Shown here: piece after piece, positions 11,416 to 22,581 of the stretch
Layout of the letters: each line of letters begins with the position of its first letter
How positions within the stretch are numbered: position 1 is the stretch's first letter
Source: Silene conica
Lineage: Eukaryota; Streptophyta; Magnoliopsida; Caryophyllales; Caryophyllaceae
Length of the DNA stretch: 64,000 nucleotides
Assembly (NCBI GenBank): GCA_029255685.2
Contig: CM055318.2
Location: forward strand, 14,265,001-14,329,000
Direction of reading: 5' to 3'
The notes under the pieces: generated by a model
Told to the model about the DNA's origin: nothing
The model's database searches: none
The model's input: the letters and a program-made list of their open reading frames with translations, nothing else
Position numbers and translations under genes: made by a program

Positions 11416-13095
11416 GCCGCCTTCAGCATTGGTTATATACACATCCATGTTCTTTCTGATGCGTGTTCAAGAACCGGGTTTTGTTCTGACTTTTGAGTCT
11501 AGAGTATTTTGTTTGTCTCAATATGGTTCTTATTTCTATTCTTATTGTACCATGTATTTGTTGAATACAGTTATACAGTTACAGCGTGTGTAATACTCCT
11601 CCGTATAATACAGTTCATTCTTAATTCTATATTGTCCAATTCTCAAGGTCCATTTACAATCCGATAGCGATGATTCTCGCACAACTAGCAAATTGATTCT
11701 TGGACATCGATATTCATTATTCAATCATATCGGAGCGAGAGCTGATGCATAATGAATAAATGATCAAAAGAATAAAGACATTACAGTAAACACCAACATA
11801 TATATTGCCTTACAAGTTCAGAAAGCAAATTGCAAAACTTCAGGAAAGATTTACAGAGTACTTACAAGATGATATAAAAACAACTAACAATTCAAGTAGC
11901 CGCAGCTTCAAACAACAAATTTAGAGCTAGACTCTCGAATTGGTAGAGGCTCGTTTCAATCACAAATCAAAATATATGAGATATAAGCTTAAGAATTATA
12001 ATAAGTGCGTCCATATTAATACAGTTCATTACTTGAGTTCTATTTCATCCAAAGCAGAAGCTCCATTTACTACCTGACCGTAATTGTTCTGACTGAACTA
12101 ATACACGGTGTTCTTAGAAATCGCTATGCAATCATATCGAAACAAGACCTGATGCAAAACGATAAAAGAATAGACATTACAGCAAACATACACCAGCATT
12201 GATACTGCCTTTACTGGCAATCTCTTCGGATAGCAAATTGCAAAACTTGAGTTAAAATTAACTAACAAGTTTGCACACCAATTGTAACCACGTAATATCT
12301 AGTGCGTCAATTTTGGAGTTTCATTTTGCGTATATTGAAGAGCAGCTTACGCTTCATCAGAGCTCCGAAGATGTGTTTTCTGTAGACGATTAGGCACACA
12401 CATATCACACTGTATTTTCAAACAATCTTGTTTTATTTTTTATTTTTCTAATAACTTGGCTGTGGTGGGTGCTTGGAGAATTCAAAGGCAAGACCATCAT
12501 GTGGGGCTCTTTGGCAGCAACGTAATTGCAGGTAGCTCTGCAAGTCAGCAACAAATCGGAAGCGCGCAGTGGATTCCCGATTATGCTCTCTCCTTGTGTC
12601 ATAATTATTGGTCAGCTATAGTAAGCAAGGTCGAGGGTACAAGAAGGTCTTTGCTGGCTGCTGGACCAGCGAGGTTGAAATCCGCTAGAGAAAGAAGACT
12701 GTTATGCATCTTTGAATAGTTTGGGTTTTGTTACAAGTAGCATCCCAATCGAACATAGAGTTCGCACATCGTATGATCACAATTCCCAGCTTTCAGTCGC
12801 AAACATAAAGTTAGTGTTTTCTCAGAATTCACAAAAACACAGTAACAAGGTTCACGACCTTGCTACCGTACATAATTCTATATAATCGTCCAGCAATCGA
12901 CAATTAACCAAAAAAGTGTTACAAGATGATGCCTACGTTTAATGCTGTTCCACTCCTCAATTGAATTTAAACCTAACATTGACATCTCCGTACGATGGTA
13001 GACATTTGAGTTGGTATGCCTAAGTTTGTTAATGAGTACTCCCTATATTTAGGTACTTGCTATCATATATATCTCCTCATCCCGAGTTCAGATCC
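11416..13095. other. Duplicated spacer between proline-rich genes 1 and 2
   Basis: No gene. A 3' flank block (CAGTAAACACCAACAT, then AGAAAGCAAATTGCAAAACTT) near 11780-11840 recurs imperfectly at 12178-12250, and again after later array members (about 15360 and 19960). So this spacer contains an extra partial duplicate without a coding part. An open frame at 12456-12719 has no support as a gene. Confidence 0.55.
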
Positions 13096-13103
13096 TATAA
13101 ATA
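13096..13103 (+). promoter_or_regulatory. TATA box of proline-rich gene 2
   Basis: TATAAATA, 69 bp before the ATG, in the same conserved block as gene 1. Confidence 0.7.
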
Positions 13104-13164
13104 CCGACTTCAAACTTGCTGCATTTCCAACTCAGAAAATATTCAAGTGAACGCATACACAACA

Positions 13165-13515
13165 ATGGCCACTACCAAGCTCTACTTCCTCTGCTTCATC
13201 ATGGTTGTGTCAATGTCGAGCATTGATGTCTCTGCTGCCCGCCATCTCCTTCAAGCTGGAACGACAATCCCGTCCCTGCCCAAAGCCACCTTGCCACCAC
13301 CACTTCCCGCTAATCCCTTCAAAATCATGCCTGTGCCTAAAACCGCCCAGCCCCTACGCGCGGACACTCAACTGACAATAGCCGGTCTCCCACCACTCCC
13401 ACTCCCACTCCCAGACAAACTCATACCATCAATCCCAAAGTTCCCAATTTCACTTCCTGACTTTCCCTTCCACCTTCCTAAGTTACCATTCTGTTCCCCA
13501 CCACCTTCAAACTAG
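13165..13515 (+). CDS. Secreted proline-rich PELPK-like protein 2, diverged
   Basis: 116 residues. The signal peptide (MATTKLYFLCFIMVVSM) and SAARHLLQ junction are kept. The repeat part is shortened and altered (KTAQPLRADTQ, LPPLPLPLPDK), while the tail PFCSPPPSN is conserved. The frame is open upstream to 13057, but the start at 13165 is chosen because it matches the paralogues and gives the signal peptide. The gene is intact but has lost several repeat units. It has either diverged in function or is on the way to decay. Confidence 0.8.
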   Translation: MATTKLYFLCFIMVVSMSSIDVSAARHLLQAGTTIPSLPKATLPPPLPANPFKIMPVPKTAQPLRADTQLTIAGLPPLPLPLPDKLIPSIPKFPISLPDFPFHLPKLPFCSPPPSN

Positions 13516-13828
13516 GCCGGCTTCAGCAAAGGTTGAACACACAACCGTGTTATTTTTAGTGCTATTTCAATAACCGGGTTTTGTTTACAATCTAGAGCGG
13601 CCTTTTGTCTACGGAAAGTTCTTATTTGTATTATTGTATCGCGGATTTGTGTATTTCATGACTTTGATATATACTGTAATAAAACGTGCTAGCATATATG
13701 TAACAAAAAGAATACAGTTCACTATAGTACTATTTCGTCCAAATTGCAACCTCCATTGACAACCATATGATTATCGAAACGAGAGCTGGATAGCTGATGA
13801 ATAATGATACAGAATGACCATACTACGA
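13516..13828. other. 3' flank of proline-rich gene 2
   Basis: About 310 bp. The 3' UTR part near 13550-13680 (AACCGGGTTTTGTTTACAATC) is shared with the flank after the truncated copy (about 15055). No further gene. Confidence 0.5.
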
Positions 13829-14069
13829 TACCATCACCTTAAGGTTTTGTTGGAGATGGTTCATCTATCATGGTATCAGAGTCAGTGTGACCGAACCCCT
13901 CAAAAACTCTCGAAGTAGAAACCCAACACACGGTGTGGGGAAGCCTGTGCAAATTAACAACTCTTCAAGCCCAACGGGCATTTGGGTGAGGGAGCGTAAT
14001 AGGAATATTAATAATAGTTGGACCTCAACCATCATCTTAAGGTTTTGGTTGAGATGGTTCATCTATCAC
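13829..14069 (+). mobile_element. TRIM-like miniature LTR element, fossil
   Basis: Two direct repeats of about 42 bp end ATGGTTCATCTATCA (13829-13872 and 14027-14069). The left one is followed at once by TGGTATCAGAG, the classic primer site complementary to initiator tRNA-Met in plant copia-type elements. The interior is about 150 bp without coding capacity, and a purine-rich stretch precedes the right repeat. Outer LTR ends are not resolved. It is non-coding and old. Confidence 0.7.
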
Positions 14070-14840
14070 TAAGCAACAACCCTAAACTTCCTCGAGGCGT
14101 ATGCACTAGGAGCTACGCAAATAAGCCCAAGAATTGTCTGTGGAGCTTTCGCTGAGCCATACGCCTAAACATCCTCGGCCCATAATTTCTTATACTAATG
14201 TTGGTTTTATGAAGTTGAAAGGCTTTGCGTCTTCTCAACCAATGTGCCTAACAAACTCAAGCCTTCCATAAACCTTCATTTGAGAACCCTGACTGCTGCA
14301 AGTCTGCAACGCCTGCGAGCACATACACCTCAACTAAACACCAAGATGAGGTTGGACACGTTCTATGAGTCGTACACCGTATATGATAGGGAGAAGCGTA
14401 ATTCAATTCATTTCAATGTAATATTGTTCAAAAATTAAAAATAAAAAATTCATTTCACCTTCATTAATGTCAGCAATTTGCTCAATTCTGCTAAAGTGCA
14501 TACAATTCCACCTATCTTAAGCTCAATCCAACACAATTCCGTCAACTCACAATTGTAGAAGAAAACAAAATGATCTAATTATATACAACTACGTAGCATT
14601 CCAAGCGGACATAAGAGTTTGTACATCATACTATCACACTTCTCGGCTCTCTCTCAGAAACAGAAAGTTAACGTTTCTTCAGCCTTCACAAAATCTCATT
14701 TACAACTTCTACGCTTTTACGGCCTGGCTACCGTATTCTAATCTGTACAATTATCCAAGAATGAAGAGTACTGGGAAAACAAAAATTGTTACAGAATCAT
14801 GCTTATGTTTATTGTTGTTCAGCGTTGAAATCTGATCACC
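14070..14840. other. Array spacer
   Basis: Holds a block (GGCTTTGCGTCTTCTCAACC, near 14221) that recurs at about 16041 and 17905, then the array upstream block ending near 14830. No gene is supported; the open frame at 14244-14438 lies in this repeated block. Confidence 0.5.
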
Positions 14841-14999
14841 TCAGGTACACAAATCCCGTCACTGCCGAACATGCCATCAATTCCGAAAGCAACTCTCCCA
14901 CCACTCCCTGCCAATATCATGCCCACAATCCCAAACTTTCCAACTTCACTTCCCAACATTCCTAGCATTCCTTTCTTTTCCCCACCACCTTCAAACTAG
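14841..14999 (+). pseudogene. Truncated proline-rich gene copy (3' half only)
   Basis: The frame reads from GTQIPSLPNMPSIPK through PANIMPTIPNFP to FFSPPPSN and a TAG, matching the C-terminal half of genes 1, 3 and 4. No start codon, signal peptide or TATA block remains. Directly upstream is the array's distal promoter block (about 14800-14835), so a deletion joined promoter-distal DNA to mid-gene. The 3' flank is the standard one. Confidence 0.85.
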
Positions 15000-16638
15000 G
15001 CTACCTTCGGCATAGGATGAAGACATACCCACGTTCTTTCTTGTACTCTTTCACGAACCGGGTTTTGTTCACAATCTAGAGTGGCTTTTTGTCTACCAAA
15101 AGTTGTTATTTGTATTAATTGTTAATGTATTTGTGTGTTTCATGATTTTGATGTATACTGTTATACAGTGTGTTAGCGTATGTAATAATAATACAGTTCA
15201 GTGCTAGTTTTATTTTGTCCAAATCACAAGCTCCATTTACTACATGACAGTGACGATTCTAGACAAACTAACAGGTCGATAACAGGTCGATTTCTGTAAT
15301 GATTAAGAATGAGAGCGATGAATAATGATTAAGAATGATAAAGAATGATGACATTACAGTAAACATCAGCATAAATACTGCCTCATCTTGCAACATATTT
15401 AGAAAGCAAATAGCAAAACTCCAGTAAAAGATTAACTACCAAAATCACTCAAAAACAACAAACAAGTAGCACCAATTTGAACTACAAACTTAGGCAAAAC
15501 TATGGAATCGTAATTTCGTTAACAATGAAGAATCAGAATAACTGGGAATGTGCTGAAGAGTTATAGTTAGTGTGGAGTTTAGAATTTTATTTTGCGTAAT
15601 TAAATGACAGCTTAAGTTTCATCAGGAAAAAAATGTTATCTTCACGTTAGGCTTTAGCTTGCGAAATCGTAATGAATTGTGTTTCTATTCAGCATTAGTT
15701 GTATCAAATCAAATTCACTTAAGCTCATAAAGACTGATGAAGCACAAGGGTTAAAGTTCTTTCTGCGAAAATCTCTCTGAAGCTGCATTGTCTCCATGCT
15801 CCTGCTACAAGGCAATAGCCGCCAGTAGATGCACTGAGGCGACGAAGAACTAGGCGCATGCACTAATACACCAGAACGCAATGTTTTTTTCCCCGGACAA
15901 TTTACATTTTGCAACTAAATTTTGTGCGATCAGACCTTTTATTGTTTTAATGAACATCAATATGTAATATAAATACATAAAAGCCAAGGATAAAAAATAT
16001 AAAAATGTGTAGTAACGCGCGCCTGTGCGCCTGTGGGCCTTAGCTTTGCGTCTTCTCAACCAATGTACATGACAAACCCAAGTCTTCCATACACCTCGGT
16101 TTGAGAATCCTGGAGCACATACTTGTGAGCACAAAGGTCTCCTGTATGAGTTATTCAGATGGAAGATAACTAGCTTACACTTGAGCTTCCAACAGTAAAT
16201 TGAGGCAGGTAGCATTCAAAGTGAACATAGAGTTTCCACCTCATACGAGTATGGCTCCGAGCTCTCGCTCACAAACTGAAAGCTTTCACAAAATCACACT
16301 TCCAAACTATCACGGCCTCTACCTTATTCTAATCTATACACAATCACCCAACAATAGACAACTAACAAAAAGAGTTGCAGAATCATGCTTACGCTGAATG
16401 CTGTTCAACTCCGTAATTGAATATAAAACCTCATTGAATCTCCCTACGATAGGGACGTTGAATTGGTAAGCCAATAACCAAACTTCCAAGTCCCAATGCC
16501 TATGTTTGTTATTAAAGAGAATACAGAGGTCTTGTATAGGTGAGAGGGTGAACAACACAGTGGATAATTCCTCTTGGTAATCCAACTATAGTTAGACTTT
16601 TGGCATCATCTATTTGTCGTAATCCCGACTTCAAATCC
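15000..16638. other. Array spacer
   Basis: 3' UTR homologous to that after gene 2, then the CAGTAAACATCAGC block (15357), the TTGCGTCTTCTCAACC block (16041) and the upstream promoter block (16385). All are shared with the other units. Open frames at 15654-16215 and 16334-16585 are antisense to these repeats and not supported. Confidence 0.55.
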
Positions 16639-16646
16639 TATAAATA
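16639..16646 (+). promoter_or_regulatory. TATA box of proline-rich gene 3
   Basis: TATAAATA, 108 bp before the ATG, the same spacing as in gene 1. Confidence 0.7.
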
Positions 16647-16746
16647 TCATTTGAAACTTGCTGCACTTCCAACTCAAAAACCACAACTTCAATCTTCTAA
16701 TTCTCCTCGAGTAGTTTCTAGTTGAACGAATTCAAAGTAACAAAAA

Positions 16747-17169
16747 ATGGCCACTATCAAGATCTACTTCCTCTTCTTCATAATGGCTATGTCAATGTCA
16801 ACCATTGACGTATCTGCTGCCCGCCATCTCCTTCAGACTGGAACGGCTATCCCGTCACTCCCTAAGCCAACCGCAACACTTCCCCCTCTTCCCTCAATCC
16901 CAATCCCAATCCCATCCCTGCCAAAAGCCACTCTGCCCCCACTTCCTGCTAACCCTTTCCCAACCATGCCCATGCCTAAAGCCGCCCTGCCCCCACTACC
17001 CGCAGGTATTCAAATTCCGTCTCTACCGAATATGCCATCGATTCCAAAAGCCACTCTGCCACCACTCCCTGCCAATATGCCCACTATCCCAAACTTCCCA
17101 ACTTCAATTCCTAACATTCCCTTCAACATTCCTAACGTCCCTTTCTTTTCCCCACCACCTTCAAACTAG
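16747..17169 (+). CDS. Secreted proline-rich PELPK-like protein 3
   Basis: 140 residues, closest to genes 1 and 4. Signal peptide MATIKIYFLFFIMAMSM, cleavage near SA|ARHLLQ, then LPPLP / IPSLPK / PMPKAALPPLPAG units and the tail FFSPPPSN. A PIPIP expansion near residue 52 is private to this copy. A wall or apoplast protein is inferred. Other-frame reads over the same DNA are composition shadows. Confidence 0.85.
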   Translation: MATIKIYFLFFIMAMSMSTIDVSAARHLLQTGTAIPSLPKPTATLPPLPSIPIPIPSLPKATLPPLPANPFPTMPMPKAALPPLPAGIQIPSLPNMPSIPKATLPPLPANMPTIPNFPTSIPNIPFNIPNVPFFSPPPSN

Positions 17170-19078
17170 GCCACCTTCGGCATATGGATGAATACACACC
17201 CGTGTTCTTTATTGTGTTTGTTCAAGAACCGAGTTTTGTTTCAGTTCAGAGTGATCTTTTTGTCTACATAAAGTTCTTATTTGTATTGCTGTATCATGTA
17301 TTTGTGTGTTTTATGATTTTGATATTTATTTAATACAACATGTTAGCATTCTGTAATAACAATACAGTTTATTTACTAGATTCTATCTCATCCAAAGCAC
17401 AAGTTCCATTGATCCCATGAGAATGATGATTCAGTCGAACTAACTGGTCAATTTCCTAGATATCAGTAATCAATCATATCGAAACGAGAACAGATGATCG
17501 AATAATGATAAAGAATGACGACATTATAGATGTATAGTAAACACATCTGAAACATTAGTTGTATCTAATCAAATTCACTTATAAGCTCATAGAGACTGAG
17601 GGAGGCATGGAACACAAGGTTTGTAGATCTTTCTGCAGAAATCTCTCTGAAGCTGCATTGTGTCCGTACTCCTAGAATGCGACAGGTGCACTGAGGCGAC
17701 AAAGCACTAGGAGCATACCTCGTGCACACAAGTCGCAATGTTTTACGGACAATTTACATTTTCCAAATAAATTTTGTGAGATCAAACTTTTTATTACTTT
17801 AATGAGCATCAATATGCAATATAATTAAATAAATACGTAAAAAACTAAAAAGCCAAGGATAAAAATATGAAAATGCTCAGTAATGCGCCTGCACCTGCAA
17901 CTGCGCCTTAGCTTTGCGTCTTCTCATCCACCATTGTACATGACAAACTCAAGTCTTCCATAAACTATCATTAGGAATCACCAAGCACATACTCCTAAAC
18001 TAAAAACCAACATGAATTGTTGATCACTTGAGCGACCTCATATATGATTGGGAAAAGGGTAATCACTTTATTTTCATTTTAAAAAGAATGAGTTTGCTCA
18101 TTTCAATCATAGTTAATTCGGTTGAACTCTAATCATTTTCATTTTTATCTCGTTTCGGTTTATATACTACTCTTAAAAAAATCCGAGTCAAGCCAAACAA
18201 ATACTCCGTAATACGGAGTAACAAATTTGATATACCACGGACCGAGTATTTGTTTAGTTCATTAAATTTTGTTCTAAGTTAAAAGCAAATATTTTCCACG
18301 ATTCCAAGTTTGTTCAACTCTGCTCAACAACACTCAATTCAATCTATTCTAAGGTCATTTTAACACAATCCGGTCAAATTAGAATATCAAGCAAAAAAAG
18401 TTGATCCAAATATAATATTACGGAGTATATAAAACTTCCACGATAAAAAGTTTAAAAAAAACGAGTAACCTACTTGTTTACATAATCATCTCACTATTCT
18501 ATTTTGTTTTCTTACTTAAGCCGCCGGATTAATTGAATTAAAAACGGGTAGGATCATAAGAGCACAAAGCTCTCCTATATGAGACTGAGTTATTCGGATG
18601 CTGGCTAACTAGCTTACACTTGAACTTCTTGCATTAAATTCAAGCACGCAGCATTTCTAAGTGAACACAGACTTCCGCCTCGTACGACTACGGCTCCCAG
18701 CTCTCGCTCACAACCAGAATGCTGGCGTTTTCTCAGCCTTGACAAAATCACACTTACAAACTTTCACGGCCTTGCTACCTTATTCTACTCGCCCAACAAT
18801 ACATAATTAACAAAAACTATTACAGAATCATGCTTACGTTTTATGTTGTTCAACTCCACAATTAAATATAAACCTCACTGATATCTCTTTACGAAAGCGA
18901 CATCGAGTTGGTAAGCCAATAACCAAACTCTCAAAGCCTAAATTTGTTATTAATGAGAATATAGCAGTCTTGTATAGGTGAGAGGGTGAACAACACAGAG
19001 TCGATTATTCCTCTTAGTAACCCAACTATAATTAGACACTTGGCATCATCTATTTGTCGCCATCCCGAGTTCAAATCC
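17170..19078. other. Array spacer with non-array insertion
   Basis: The 3' flank and the GCTTTGCGTCTTCTCATCC block (about 17905) are array sequence. The 18040-18540 stretch is AT-rich and not matched in the other spacers. It carries CTCCGTAATACGGAGTA, a small palindrome common in this genome. The upstream promoter block returns near 18835. No gene is seen. Confidence 0.5.
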
Positions 19079-19086
19079 TACAAATA
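19079..19086 (+). promoter_or_regulatory. Altered TATA box of proline-rich gene 4
   Basis: TACAAATA replaces the TATAAATA found at this place in genes 2 and 3, 120 bp before the ATG. The surrounding block is otherwise conserved. The change may weaken transcription. Confidence 0.5.
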
Positions 19087-19198
19087 CCCATTTGAAACTT
19101 GCTGCACTTCCAACTCAAAAACACACAACTAATCTTCTAATTCTAATTCTCCTGCAGTAGTTTCAAGTTAACAAATACAGAGTACAAAGTAATAAACA

Positions 19199-19609
19199 AT
19201 GGCCACTACCAAGCTTTACTTCCTCTGCTTCATCATGGCAATCTCAATGTCGACCATTGACGTCTCTGCTGCCCGCCATCTCCTTCAGACTGGAGCGGCT
19301 ATCCCGTCACTACCTAAGCCAACCACAACACTTCCCCCTTTTCCCTCAATCCCATCTCTTCCGAAAGCCGCCTTACCTCCACTTCCTGCTAACCCTTTCC
19401 CAACCATGCCCATGCCTAAAGCCGCCCTGCCCCCACTACCCGCAGGTACTCAAATCCCTTCTCTACCGAATATGCCATCGATTCCAAAAGCCACTCTGCC
19501 ACCACTCCCTGCCAATATGCCCACAATACCAAACTTCCCAACTTCACTTCCTAACATTCCCTTTAACATTCCTAATGTTCCTTTCTTTTCTCCACCACCT
19601 TCAAACTAG
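19199..19609 (+). CDS. Secreted proline-rich PELPK-like protein 4
   Basis: 136 residues. Signal peptide MATTKLYFLCFIMAISM, then SAARHLLQTGAAIPSLPK, proline-rich units and FFSPPPSN. From PANPFPTMPMPK to the end it is nearly identical to protein 3, which suggests recent duplication or gene conversion. The promoter has a weakened TATA sequence. Confidence 0.85.
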   Translation: MATTKLYFLCFIMAISMSTIDVSAARHLLQTGAAIPSLPKPTTTLPPFPSIPSLPKAALPPLPANPFPTMPMPKAALPPLPAGTQIPSLPNMPSIPKATLPPLPANMPTIPNFPTSLPNIPFNIPNVPFFSPPPSN

Positions 19610-21573
19610 GCCGCCTACGGCATAGGATGACTACACGCGTGGTTTTTCTAGTGCTTGTTCAAAATTCGAGTTTTGTTGAAAGTCCGGAATGGTTTGTTTA
19701 AGAATAGTGCTTGTTTGTATTATTGTTTCTTGTATTTGTGTGTTTCATGATTTTGATGTATACTGTTATACGGCAGATTTAATAATACTACAGTTCATTA
19801 CTAGTTCTATTTACAGTCCAAAATTACAAGCTCCATCGACTACCTTACAGGTATGATTCTGACCGAACTAACAGATTAATTTCTTAGACAGCAATATGCA
19901 ATAAAATCAAACAGGACAGACAAATAATTATAAAAGAACGACGGCATTACAGACTTGCAGAAAACACCAGCATAAATACTGCTTTATCTGGCAACATTTA
20001 GAAAGCAAATGGCAAACTTCAGTAAACATTAAGTAGCAATATGACTCAAAAACAACGAGGAGCAACAATTACAACATAAAACTTCGGCAAGACTATTAAA
20101 TCGTAAGTTTGATATGATTAAGAGTTATAATTAGCTTGCCGAGTTTAGAGTCTTAATTTGCGTAAATTGATTGCAGCTTAAGCTCCAACAGGAAAAAAAA
20201 AAATGCTATTTTCATGTTATGCTTGTATCCAACCAAATAGCATTAGTTGTATTCCAACCAAATTCACTTACAAGCTCATATAGATTGGTGGGCACAAGGT
20301 TTGTAGTTCCTTTTTTGCAGAAATCTCCCTGATGCTGCATCTGTAGTCCTAGAAGGGAATAGGTGCACTCAATTCTTCCATAAACCCTAATTTGAGAATC
20401 CTGTCTGCTGCAAGCACATACTTAACTAAACACCGATACGAATGGTTGGACAAGCTCATATATATGAATAATATGGTAGGGATAAGGCATAAGGGTATTG
20501 TCTTTTTTTCATAGAAAAAAATAACAAGACGAGTTCAATTCAATCATAATTAATTCAATTTCTTAAACCAACTCAAATTATTTCAATGCAGTACTATTAG
20601 CTTTATAAAATTCACATAATTCAACTTATTTTACTTGCAATTTATCTCAAATCAATTCAAATGTTACTAATAGTAACAAATTGAATGAAGCAAACAAATA
20701 GGAACAAATTTAATATTTTGTAAACTATTTTGCTTAGTTTAAATTCTATTAAAAAAATCATTTGAGTTATAAGTTCACAAGTCTTTTCAATTTTGCCCAA
20801 CTGCATTTCAGCTACCTTAAGCTCATCCAGCACGATTCGGTTAGATTAGAATTTTAGATGAAGAGAAAATGGTTTTATTATATACAAAAGTTATATATTT
20901 CTTAAATCTATTATGCGCTTGGAAAAACAAATGCTAAGAAATATAAAACAATATCGCTTGTGAGTTTTCGAGACATGTCCTCGTATTAAATGGAGTAAGA
21001 TAAAGAGTACTCTTTGGCTCCGATTATGATCTAATAAAGCAAGAAGGATCAAGAACATTCTAAAGTCAGTTAATCACCACAAATCTAGACCTAATTTACA
21101 TCATGGATAATTCCGAAGCAATTTCTTAGGGTTTTAGCAAAACTCGAGAGGTTTGGTGTACATGCATCGCCCATGGTGCGAGTTTTACGGCAGTAAACTG
21201 CGGTAAAACTCGTAAGACCTAAATTAATAAAGTTGGACAATTCCTTAGCTATTTATATGTTTATTTTTTACCTTGCAAACCTAAACAAATTGATGCAATG
21301 TGATGGCAAGTTCGTGAAAATTGGACATAGTTGAGCATTCAGAGCATATCTAAGCATGAAATGGCCAAGGGAAGGAGAGGAAAATGGATACGTGTAGCAC
21401 AAGTATACAACAAATAGCTTCTAACAGTGGAACATGTTTCAAACCAGAAGAAGGTGACCTAACTTAGTAACACTGCTATTTTCTCCAAACAAATCTCCAC
21501 ATTTTTGGTCAACCACGAGCCATAATTCACCAAACCATATGCAATAGTTCCTTCCAAATTCACCTAATATGCC
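19610..21573. other. Spacer between array gene 4 and the long paralogue
   Basis: Up to about 20480 it is array 3' flank. Beyond that it is AT-rich single-copy-looking DNA. GTAAAACTCG occurs in inverted copies around 21180-21215. No gene is supported. Confidence 0.45.
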
Positions 21574-21582
21574 TATATATAA
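21574..21582 (+). promoter_or_regulatory. TATA box of the long proline-rich gene
   Basis: TATATATAA, 127 bp before the ATG. The promoter is unrelated to that of the short array genes. Confidence 0.6.
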
Positions 21583-21708
21583 CCATCAATACAAGACATG
21601 AGACTCAACAAGTTCACAAACAACAATTAGCAGCACAAACACCACAGAAGTACAGAAATATATATTAGAAAAACTCGAAAATCTCCAGACCTGGTTCATT
21701 CTTCGAGA

Positions 21709-22581
21709 ATGGCAGTTCCAAGGCAATGCTTCGTCTTATCTCTACTCATCGCTCTGTCATTCTCGAGCGTTATTCAAACGAGCTTTGGAGTCCGGCAACT
21801 CCTCCAGACGCTTCCCCCTCTTCCGTCAGTGCCGAAACCAACTATTCCAAATATACCAGCTGTCCCAAAACTACCACAAGCCACTTTACCACCACTGCCC
21901 TCCGTACCTGCTGCAACTAATTTACCCAAACCGGTAAACTTTCCCCCGCTGCCAACTGGCACTGGTTTACCTACGATGCCGAATGCTGCAACTCTGCCAA
22001 AGCCCACAGCTCTGCCTAACCAGCCGGCTGCCCCAGTTCTGCCACAACCCACAGCTCTGCCACCTCAGCCAGCTGTCCCAGTTCAACCAAAGCCCACAGC
22101 TATGCCCCCCATGCCAGCTGGCCCAGCTCTTCCAAAGCCCACAACTCTGCCAAACCAGCCGGCTGCCCCAGTCCTGCCACAACCCACAGCTCTGCCACCT
22201 CAGCCAGCTGTCCCAGTTCAACCAAAGCCCACAGCTATGCCCCCCATGCCAGCTGGCCCAGTCCTGCCAAAACCTGCGGCTATGCCAACCCAGCCAGCTG
22301 CCCCTGCTTTGCCGAAACCATCAGCTCTACCACCCCAGCCAGCTGGCCTCGCTCAACCAAAGCCCACAGCTCTACCCCCTCTGCCAGCTGGCCCTGTTAT
22401 GCCAAAGCCAACCACTATGCCAACCCAGCCAGCTGCCCCGGTTATGCCTAAGGCTACTTTGCCTCCATTGCCAGCAATGCCTTCTGCTCCCAAGGTGACT
22501 ATACCTCCTCTCCCAACTATGCCCGCCAACCCAACCACTGTCCCTACTATTCCTACTGTTGCACCACCTCCTTCAAAGTAA
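21709..22581 (+). CDS. Long secreted proline-rich PELPK-like protein
   Basis: 290 residues, intronless. The signal peptide (MAVPRQCFVLSLLIALSF...) is followed by SFGVRQLLQTLPPLP, the equivalent of ARHLLQ in the short genes. The body alternates LPKP, QPKPTA, MPPMPAG and LPPQPA units and ends APPPSK. Residues 99-143 and 144-188 are two near-identical 45-residue units. It is rich in Pro, Ala, Leu and Gln, a typical wall-protein composition, and a structural wall role is inferred. It is a more distant member of the same cluster with its own promoter. Confidence 0.85.
   Translation: MAVPRQCFVLSLLIALSFSSVIQTSFGVRQLLQTLPPLPSVPKPTIPNIPAVPKLPQATLPPLPSVPAATNLPKPVNFPPLPTGTGLPTMPNAATLPKPTALPNQPAAPVLPQPTALPPQPAVPVQPKPTAMPPMPAGPALPKPTTLPNQPAAPVLPQPTALPPQPAVPVQPKPTAMPPMPAGPVLPKPAAMPTQPAAPALPKPSALPPQPAGLAQPKPTALPPLPAGPVMPKPTTMPTQPAAPVMPKATLPPLPAMPSAPKVTIPPLPTMPANPTTVPTIPTVAPPPSK
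22003..22272 (+). repeat. Two 135-bp tandem units inside the long proline-rich gene
   Basis: Units 22003-22137 and 22138-22272 differ by only a handful of bases and keep the reading frame (45 codons each). This is a recent in-frame duplication, and a likely site of length polymorphism. Confidence 0.85.

Noticed and set aside
10898-11593. Longer open frame overlapping proline-rich gene 1
   Set aside because: Compositional shadow in another frame; it lacks the conserved start and signal peptide. The same applies over genes 3, 4 and the long paralogue.
12456-12719. 87-residue open frame
   Set aside because: No homology that I recognise, no promoter block, and it lies in duplicated spacer.
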